Below, in pieces: positions 9,301 through 15,000 of a stretch of DNA of 15,000 nucleotides; the first letter of the stretch is position 1, and each line of letters begins with the position of its first letter. Where the stretch lies: positions 105,338-120,337 of the forward strand of contig MPNW01000315.1 in assembly GCA_011800805.1 (NCBI GenBank), in the 5' to 3' direction. The DNA is from Hirudo medicinalis. Lineage: Eukaryota > Annelida > Clitellata > Hirudinida > Hirudinidae. The notes under the pieces are model-generated. The model saw only the letters and a list, made by a program, of their open reading frames with translations. It did no database searches and had not been told where the DNA came from. The position numbers and the translations under genes are program-made.

Positions 9301-9849
9301 GTAGTTTGAATCTCGTGAAGCAAATGCTGAAAGACATTTTAAGCTGTCCAAACAGCAGCAGGAGCAAATTTATCGTCAATTTTATGTGTCACGAATACGG
9401 CCTTTGCCGTGGCTCTTTGAGAGTCCTCAATTTAGGCTTTGAGAACTCTTTATGTCAGGCTGGAATAGTTCAGGTAAGGCTTTTAAAACTATTTAAGTAA
9501 GTGGCCAAAATGTAGTTGGCAATTTTTATGGCACTCTTTCCTATTGAAAGGGTTGCTAATACATGTTTATTAATGACAAGATGACCCCACATTAAAGGGC
9601 CACATTAAATAAGAGAACTGAAGTGGAATGAATTTGATTTAACAGATAATGAACGATATCGCTAACAATGTTTCCGGTCTCCCGAACGTGACAGAAGAGG
9701 TCAGAATGGCTGCAAGTGAAATTTCAAAAGACGCAGCAAACTCACTGGGGAATAGTTTAAGAAAATATAAGATTGTAACTCGGTGCCTGGAGGTTTTGAC
9801 TTCAATTTGCCAGGACAGGGAAATTCTCACATTAATTGATTTAAATTAA
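6356..9849 (+). CDS. Leucine-rich-repeat protein, 3' part (10 exons), NLR-like LRR region
   Basis: Ten exons join in phase: 6356-6656, 6857-7171, 7241-7357, 7728-7809, 8016-8122, 8777-8818, 8894-8939, 9180-9221, 9297-9473 and 9646-9849 (TAA). All introns are GT-AG and the sum is 1433 nt with no frameshift or internal stop, giving about 476 residues. Acceptor 6878 is an equally in-phase choice for exon 2. The product is a chain of degenerate LRRs: VTDDDLKVISESGFPVRSL, LPKLKKLVIVC, LETLEVLRLEGL, SLQKLRSLSLDYLEL, SLKSLRFLSLRKSSC, LPELETVDITDT, ITNLILSKC and SLRVLNLGF. The last exon (AASEISKDAANSLGNSLRKY) resembles ribonuclease-inhibitor-type LRRs of NLR proteins. LRR regions bind ligands or partners; no NACHT, TIR, F-box, signal peptide or membrane segment is visible. 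The first exon enters with a split codon, so 5' exons are missing. NLR membership is inference; an FBXL-type LRR protein is an alternative. Confidence 0.8.
7559..7574 (+). repeat. Poly-C run (16 C) in an intron of the LRR gene
   Basis: Sixteen consecutive C in the 370-base intron 7358-7727. A second C-rich run (CCCCCCCCCCTCCCCC) lies at 5199-5214. They are simple homopolymers, length-variable and prone to sequencing error. Confidence 0.9.
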
Positions 9850-9858
9850 GTCAGTTGG

Positions 9859-9864
9859 AATAAA
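9859..9864 (+). terminator. Polyadenylation signal AATAAA of the LRR gene
   Basis: AATAAA begins 10 bases after the last base of the TAA stop (9847-9849). The very short distance implies a 3' UTR of only a few tens of bases. Its position supports 9646-9849 being the real terminal exon. Confidence 0.7.
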
Positions 9865-10178
9865 ATATCAATTAATGACTCGATGAATTTCACTAAATTG
9901 ATCTTTCGGTCTCACGTTCCATGCAAGATAATGAGTGAATATTTTCATTTAGCGATATGGGTATAAAACATCAGACACCACTTTAAATAATTTCTAATTA
10001 ATCGTATATTTGCAAGTAGAAGACTTTTTGAAAGCGAGGCTTTGAAAACGCACTGTATGAATGTTCTTTGAGTAATAACTTAAATGCCGCTCAATCTTGC
10101 ATCCTGTAAATTGTTTCTTGGTATAAAAGTAACACGTTGTCTTACGGTAACAGTGTACCAGATAATAGCACCATGTGC
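9865..10178. other. Intergenic DNA downstream of the LRR gene
   Basis: AT-rich, with no exon-like frame on either strand. The minus-strand frame at 9994-10308 runs across the tRNA-like sequence and lacks coding character. Confidence 0.5.
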
Positions 10179-10249
10179 TCCCACATGGTCTAATGGTTAG
10201 ACCTCTGCCTCTCGCGATGGCAGCACGGATTCGAATCCCGTTGCGGGAG
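10179..10249 (+). tRNA. tRNA-Glu(CTC)-like sequence, probably a SINE head or pseudogene
   Basis: The 71 bases fit a tRNA plan: acceptor TCCCACA with TGCGGGA (six of seven pairs, one A-C mismatch), T8-G9, D-stem GTCT/AGAC with loop AATGGTT, anticodon loop CTCTCGC with CTC at 10211-10213, and T-loop TTCGAAT with stem ACGGA/CCCGT. TGGTCTAATGG and GGATTCGAATC are good Pol III A and B boxes, and the 5' half matches eukaryotic tRNA-Glu closely. Against a working tRNA, the anticodon stem has two mismatches (an alternative CTGCC/GGCAG pairing gives a 9-base loop), the G53-C61 pair is A-C, and no TTTT terminator follows for over 100 bases. The A-rich 3' flank makes a tRNA-derived SINE the better reading. 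Confidence 0.55.
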
Positions 10250-10328
10250 CACCGCCCTAAGCGGCCAGCTTCGTTGTAAGAAAGGTGAGAAAATGTAAAC
10301 AAAAGCAAACATAAAATAAAGTAAAATA
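10179..10328 (+). mobile_element. Candidate tRNA-derived SINE (tRNA-Glu head, short body, A-rich tail)
   Basis: After the tRNA-like head comes a G+C-richer body (about 10250-10285, CCGCCCTAAGCGGCCAGC and CTTCGTTGTAAGAAAGGTG), then an A-rich tail (about 10286-10328, with AAAATGTAAACAAAAGC). This head-body-tail order and the lack of a Pol III terminator fit a retroposed SINE. No target duplication could be fixed by eye and no second copy is in the window. Confidence 0.5.
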
Positions 10329-10823
10329 TCTTGTCATTGATATTAATTTATCGTTATTAATATCTAGTTTTGAGTTGAAATAGAAGACGTTTTTTAAAAT
10401 TTATTAAGTATCATCGTCATCATTATAACGTATACTGGAGGAGGTAAATACAATTCCATTAAAAAGTGGAATCTTTATTATCGTCCATAATGACATAAAA
10501 AGCATTGAAGAACAAAAAAGATTAAAACTTAGATGGCCCTGTTATTATGGTTACTTCAAAACAAGGCAGCTAACTTGGTTAAACGAACAAGTTCCAAGAT
10601 AAACAAATATTCGATGTTGGGCAATGTTTTAAAGTTGTAACATTCTCGATTTTGTGTGTTCTTTCTCTTCTTCGATGGATGCTAAAAGTCTATTCCGATA
10701 GGTGAATAGATTGTTTGTCCAGATCTTTGTTTCTTTCAGCGCAAGAAGCACTTTTCTTAAGAGACATTATGATTAAAAATGAACAAAGCTTGGATATCCT
10801 TCAGAGAAGCGATTAGCCATGCT
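10329..10823. other. Noncoding AT-rich DNA; one weak exon candidate
   Basis: A good acceptor (CTTTGTTTCTTTCAG, ending at 10739) is followed by a 24-codon frame (starting QEALFLRDIMIKNEQSLDIL) that ends at TAG 10814-10816. No partner exon was found. Nothing else was recognised. Confidence 0.45.
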
Positions 10824-11510
10824 CAACAAGGAAGCTTATTTTAAACGATTTTAAATTTTAGTAAGCAACCATACAGATTTTCTGTCGTTATGCCGGTCAA
10901 ATAGAAATGTCACAAAAGATATAAGCGACATTTGTAGAACAAAGACGGACTATGAATCCGCTAAATAGGATCTATTGAATAGATTAACTTTAGGAATATA
11001 CCCTAAGGATAACCGATATAGGTTATTATGAGAAAAATTTTGTGATTGTACGCAAGAAGGCTTTGCTTTTAATCAACCGATAGAAAATATCTCCGGTGCA
11101 TACGTGATTTTTATGGATTCTCGAGAACATTTACATTGAAACAATCTTAACAAGAATTAAATAATGTGATTGAATAAATAAAATGTTTCTGATTGCAATA
11201 CGATGTAAAGTAATGGTTTTTTGATGCCCGAAAAATTACTAAATTCTGCCACTTCTCAATAACTTCGCTGTAAACGTTTCTCATCACAAAAATGATTCCG
11301 TGAATCCCAAGTTTTCTCCGTAAGTTTGAATGAATATCAATATTATTATCTTGAAATTTGCAAACCAAATACAGGCCTTCGCAGAATCCGAGATTCTCAA
11401 CTTCAAATTATAGAAATGTTAACTTTGTACTCACACCAAGACATAACTAGTCTCCAACATCTTGCAAAAGATTTCAAAAACTAGGTTGTGGCTTGGCATG
11501 ATAAAATTGA
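10824..11510 (+). repeat. Copy B of an old dispersed repeat/duplication (partner at 4541-5333)
   Basis: It contains the blocks described for copy A: 10824-10846, 11398-11433 and 11449-11510. In copy B the last two blocks are nearly contiguous (15 bases apart), while copy A has about 210 bases there. The stretch 10850-11390 between blocks shows no clear match to copy A and no gene; the minus-strand 73-codon frame at 11147-11368 has no recognisable domain. Confidence 0.55.
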
Positions 11511-11975
11511 GAACAATTACATTATCTATTCTCGATAAAATAAGAAGACGCCTTTGTGAGAAACAGCGTTTCGAGCTAAAAGCGAAACAAAACATCAGTT
11601 AGACTTTGTATAAAGTACCTTCCGTTTAATACTGAAACTGTTCCAGATTTTGGACGAACATCATAACAAGGCCCAGAATCGATGACATTATCCCATTTTC
11701 AATTATGTTTACACGGCGTAAATTATTAAATACAAATTAGATTTGTCAGTAAAAATCATTGAGCTACATGAGCTACTCATGATTTTCTCAGGAAGATATT
11801 TGATGAAGGCCATTAATCACGAACTCGTAAGCATAACATTTATAACAATTAAAATAAATATTTGAATAATAAAAATTTTATTTTTTTTTAATTAGAAAAA
11901 AAATTGCATTGAAAATATTGCCAGCTGTTTTTAAATCCTGCACATCTTACTTATCATCTTACGATCATGAGTGTA
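11511..11975. other. Noncoding AT-rich DNA upstream of BNIP3
   Basis: No exon, RNA gene or clear repeat. A T/A-rich low-complexity stretch lies at about 11845-11905. Confidence 0.5.
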
Positions 11976-11981
11976 TAGCGT

Positions 11982-12003
11982 CACGTATGCTTCGTATAAA
12001 AGG
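11982..12003 (+). promoter_or_regulatory. BNIP3 core promoter: TATA box with adjacent hypoxia-response core
   Basis: TATAAAAGG at 11995-12003 is a good TATA box and would start transcription near 12025-12035, giving a 5' UTR of about 125 bases with no upstream ATG before 12158. CACGT at 11982-11986 reads ACGTG on the minus strand, the minimal HIF-binding core (RCGTG), 8 bases before the TATA box. BNIP3 is a classic HIF-1 target in vertebrates. A five-base core occurs by chance often, so the hypoxia role is inference. Confidence 0.55.
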
Positions 12004-12157
12004 CTTTATTCTTAATATGTAAACACTTGGTGCTGTGATTTTGTCGTCTGCTTGCTTGTAGTGGTCCTTACACCCTTAGCGGTTCCATTAAGTCATTTTT
12101 TAAACTTTTCTGGAAGATTTCAAGACTGTCGGGAAGAATATTTTGCTGAGCTTAAAA

Positions 12158-14877
12158 ATGTCGAATTCGATCACCGACTGCTCGTACGAACACGTCGAAG
12201 GTATTAACGATATCTTTTATATGTGTCATTCCTGGTTGGATGTGTCAATTTTATTCTTTTGTTTTTATTTGTTTCATAAAGTTTCTTTAGTGTTTGGCCT
12301 GTTTACTTTTACTGGTTAGCTTAAGCTTAATGTGAAATGGTAAATATTTTAATAGCGTATTGGTCTCAGTTAATGGTGATATCTGGTCGATATGCAGTAC
12401 ATTCATTTTATTTTGAAATGTTTATTAACGTCAGTGGAATCCATAAGTTAAATGAAATCTCTCGATCAAATAATCAGTTGAAAACTTAAAACATCCAAAT
12501 GATAAATTTTCACTCTGCTTTTTTTCAAACCTCGAATTTATTGAGTATAAAAAAAATAATTATCTATTAAAATTAATTTTTCTGCTCCCCTCTCAGCACC
12601 TGTGATGAACTCTGACCTGCAACCCTTAAAGTCTACCTCAGTCACTAATGCAGCAATGGAGAGGCTCCTCCTCGAAGCTCAGAAAGATTCCAACAAGTCA
12701 TCGAGGATTTCGTCGGTCGTCGGAAGGTCGGATCGAGTTTGGATGACGTTCGTAATGTAATCCTCACGACGTCATCATCGACTCCTTTGGCAGCATTTTT
12801 TTTCCTTTCACTCACAAAAAATTTTGGTCTCATCATTATTGACGATGTCGTTGTTCTAATAGCAATCACCGACGTTTTAACTTTCCAATGTTGCCATCTT
12901 GTACGCTTAAGAGTCGACTAAAATTACTCGAACCCAAGAAAAACAGAGGAGTGTCATTGAATCACTTGCAATGCCACTCTAATGATGATAGTGATTGCCA
13001 GCGATGTTATTATAGTTATTGTTATTATTATTATTATTATTATTATCATCATCGATATTATTTTTGTTGCGATATTTCTAAGTTACATATCGTTCCTAAC
13101 AGTCCCAAGATGGAGACAGGAACTGCCAGTCCTGCCCTCTCCAATGATCTTACCCAACAGGTTAACTATGACTTTTGACTTCACCTGGAATTGACCTTAA
13201 TAATGCTGTTGATGTTATATTAAGTTATTAAAAAACAATTGTATTATTATTATTGTTATTATTATTATTATTATTGTTGTTGTTATTATTATTATTGTTA
13301 TTATTATTATTATTATTATTATTTGTTTGGGATATTTATGATGGTCATTGACAATGTTATCATATTCATCTAACATCAGGATTGCCAAGACATGGAGTGG
13401 GTCTGGAATTGGTCGAGCAGGCCTGAAGCCCAACCAATGAGGTGAGGGAAAGAATGTCATTATAATTCATTATTATAATAATCTTTACTCTTGGTGTTGG
13501 TGATGATGACGATGGTGACAGGGCAATCATGATTCTGATATCCCAGGTGTCTTGCTGTGAGCATAATTTAAGATTAGCCAAATGAAGTCCTCTAAAGGTT
13601 CCTTTAGAAGCTCTCAGGATTACGATGATGATGATGATGATTAAGATACTTATGGTTTTGGTGACGGTGATAATGATGATTATGAAAATCATGCACGCAT
13701 TGTGGAGAGTAGTTAGCTTAAAATCAGTTGCTCGAAGCTGATTGGTTGATTGGGATTTGTTTGCATTTGCTTGCCAGTGTCATGGAAGATTTTGTGCTAT
13801 ATTTAGCTGCACTCGATTTGTTGAGTTACGATGTTGATGATGATGATGGCGATGATGATGATGATGATGATGATGAATATTAATGTGGTGATTGTGTTAT
13901 TATCAGGTGATGTAATTTGAATGTGAATTTAGTTCGATGAATGTTGTGAGCACGATCAGTGTTTCAGTCATCATCTTACCCATTAGACCTAGTTGAACCT
14001 AAGTTAGTAATTAGTTGAGCATTACAACTTGTCAAAGGAAGCAGCTTCAAGATGGCGTCATGGAGTGTAAGTCCTGGATGGCCGGCAGAGTCCAGTGTCA
14101 TCAGTATTTGGATGTGATTAAAACACCTACCACATTTACTGTGATGGTATTGATGATGATGTTCAAGGATGATTTGTTGCTGCTGTTGATGATACCAATA
14201 ATTTTGTCGTCGTCGTCGATGTTTTGACTGCGGCGACAATCGGCCATGTCGATCTATTGAACCAATTCTTACGAGTAATTAATATGAATTGGCACGAGGA
14301 AATTTTGTTAAAAGCCTTATTCAACATTCTCTGAACAGCCACGACCGGGCAGCCTTCAAACACCCCGCAAACAGGCGTCGCCCCCTCAGCATCCGAAACA
14401 CGAAATTGATGACGAAGATCTCGACTATGATGGAATTCTTCCCGTACATCGTCATATCGCACGCCTGCTCCTTCATCTTCGGGGCATCCCTGTGAGTTGG
14501 CTCGTCCCGATCGGGTCGCAGAGGGAGCGGGCAGCTCTAATCGGCCGTGAGGATATTTGCGGGAGGTGCCTTAAGGAATTGGAATGGAATTCGTTGTTTG
14601 TTGTTGTTTCTTAAGTATGGCATTAGTTTCATTGTTGTTGTGCATTGTGGATGCAATTTTAATTTAGCAATTATGAGCATGACCATTGCCAGTTAGATGC
14701 TTGAGATTCAAACTTACTAAAGGCAACTTAGACGCATTTACGTTTAGAAAACGAAGCTTGACGTAAACTCTTAGCGATCGTTTGGTTAATAATTCCTTTA
14801 TTCATTGCTCCCCGTTCAGGATGGCTCTATTTCTGAAGAAGGTCGAGAAGACCCCTGCCGTGTTGCCGATCAGCTGA
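12158..14877 (+). CDS. BNIP3: BNIP3/NIX-family mitophagy receptor, complete, six exons
   Basis: Exons 12158-12200, 12597-12726, 13103-13160, 13380-13441, 14339-14491 and 14820-14877 join in phase through GT-AG introns into about 167 residues. BNIP3 proteins are tail-anchored in the outer mitochondrial membrane and recruit LC3/GABARAP to trigger mitophagy. Visible parts: a possible LIR, YEHV (10-13); the minimal essential region MERLLLEAQKDSNKSS (35-50; human MEKILLDAQHES); the family hallmark MEWVWNWSSRPE (82-93; human SDWIWDWSSRPE); FKHP…LSIRNT (104-119; human FKHPKR…LSMRNT); and one membrane helix, about 131-154, with the conserved Ser-His pair (138-139) and Gly146, then a basic KK and a short tail. 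Human BNIP3 was long described as 194 residues; the length fits. The start is the first ATG after the TATA box, in AAAATGT context. Introns are full of ATT/GAT microsatellites. It could equally be called BNIP3L; one pre-duplication gene is likely. Confidence 0.94.
13009..13055. repeat. (ATT)n-(ATC)n microsatellite in BNIP3 intron 2
   Basis: TTATTATTATTATTATTATT turning into ATCATCATC, the same ATT-to-ATC transition as at 375-563. It lies about 50 bases before the exon 3 acceptor. Frames through it encode only Ile or Tyr runs and are not genes. Confidence 0.9.
13241..13324. repeat. (ATT)n/(GTT)n microsatellite in BNIP3 intron 3
   Basis: About 84 bases of ATT units with interspersed GTT units, ending about 55 bases before the exon 4 acceptor at 13379. 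Confidence 0.9.
13442..14338. other. BNIP3 intron 4 with several (GAT)n microsatellites
   Basis: This 897-base intron holds GAT/GGT-rich arrays at about 13499-13520, 13624-13685, 13830-13877 and 14143-14172, and a GTC run at 14205-14219. No embedded gene is seen. Minus-strand frames here (13366-13692, 13976-14239, 14163-14462) are repeat-driven or antisense to exon 5. Confidence 0.75.
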
Positions 14878-15000
14878 GCAGAGTTCGACTCCTGGCTTCG
14901 ACGAACAAAGCTCGACCTGAAAATAGTTCCTTGCGTCGATTCGAACGACTCCGCGACTTAGCCCGGCCTCCCGTTCGTCCGCGTAGTCTCCCGTGACTCC
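14878..15000 (+). other. BNIP3 3' UTR (start), CpG-rich
   Basis: After the TGA at 14875-14877 the sequence is G+C- and CpG-rich (TCGATTCGAACGACTCCGCG) up to the window edge. No AATAAA is seen, so the polyadenylation site must lie beyond 15000. The composition contrasts with the AT-rich introns and is shared with exons 5 and 6. Confidence 0.5.

Noticed and set aside
9994..10308. 104-codon minus-strand frame
   Set aside because: Antisense to the tRNA-like SINE; no coding character.
10740..10816. 24-codon frame after a good acceptor
   Set aside because: No partner exon, no domain, and no polyadenylation signal nearby; too short to call a gene.
11147..11368. 73-codon minus-strand frame
   Set aside because: No domain, no splice context, and length expected by chance in AT-rich DNA.
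12017..12022. ATG-TAA minimal upstream frame in front of BNIP3
   Set aside because: It lies only about 20 bases after the TATA box, probably upstream of the transcription start.
13215..13692. Minus-strand frames of 81 and 108 codons
   Set aside because: Largely poly-Ile/Thr from microsatellites and antisense to BNIP3 exon 4.
14163..14462. 99-codon minus-strand frame
   Set aside because: A shadow of BNIP3 exon 5, whose plus-strand frame matches the family.

Overview
This is animal (metazoan) nuclear DNA. The genes are split by short GT-AG introns, the DNA is AT-rich with many trinucleotide microsatellites, there is an internal TTAGGG telomere-type tract, a hAT-type DNA transposon and a tRNA-derived SINE-like repeat. 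Compact introns and an invertebrate-like BNIP3 suggest a marine invertebrate (a tunicate would fit), but the species cannot be fixed from the window. No bacterial operon, CRISPR array or virus is seen.

Layout. 1-900 is microsatellite and minisatellite DNA. 900-1290 is a CpG-richer patch with a possible first exon of a small protein. 2043-2263 is a recent tandem duplication around a telomere-like tract. 2677-3508 is a decayed hAT element with terminal inverted repeats and an 8-bp target duplication. 3510-6350 has weak exon candidates and old dispersed repeats.

6356-9849 is the 3' part of a leucine-rich-repeat gene on the + strand. Ten exons join in phase into about 476 residues, ending in a stop followed 9 bases later by AATAAA. 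Its last exons resemble the ribonuclease-inhibitor-type LRRs found in NLR receptors. The 5' exons were not found, so the receptor class is open.

10179-10328 is a tRNA-Glu-like SINE. 10330-11970 is mostly unexplained AT-rich DNA with a partial copy of a repeat also present at 4541-5333.

12158-14877 is a six-exon BNIP3/NIX (BNIP3L) mitophagy-receptor gene, about 167 residues, complete in the window. It has a TATA box and a minimal hypoxia-response core just upstream, and its introns are loaded with ATT/GAT microsatellites. This is the firmest and most informative gene here.

The two main genes are neighbours in the same orientation, but nothing in the sequence shows a functional link. No clearly new biological system was found. 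The points most worth checking are the unusual BNIP3 motifs, the LRR gene with its missing 5' end, and the telomere-tract duplication.
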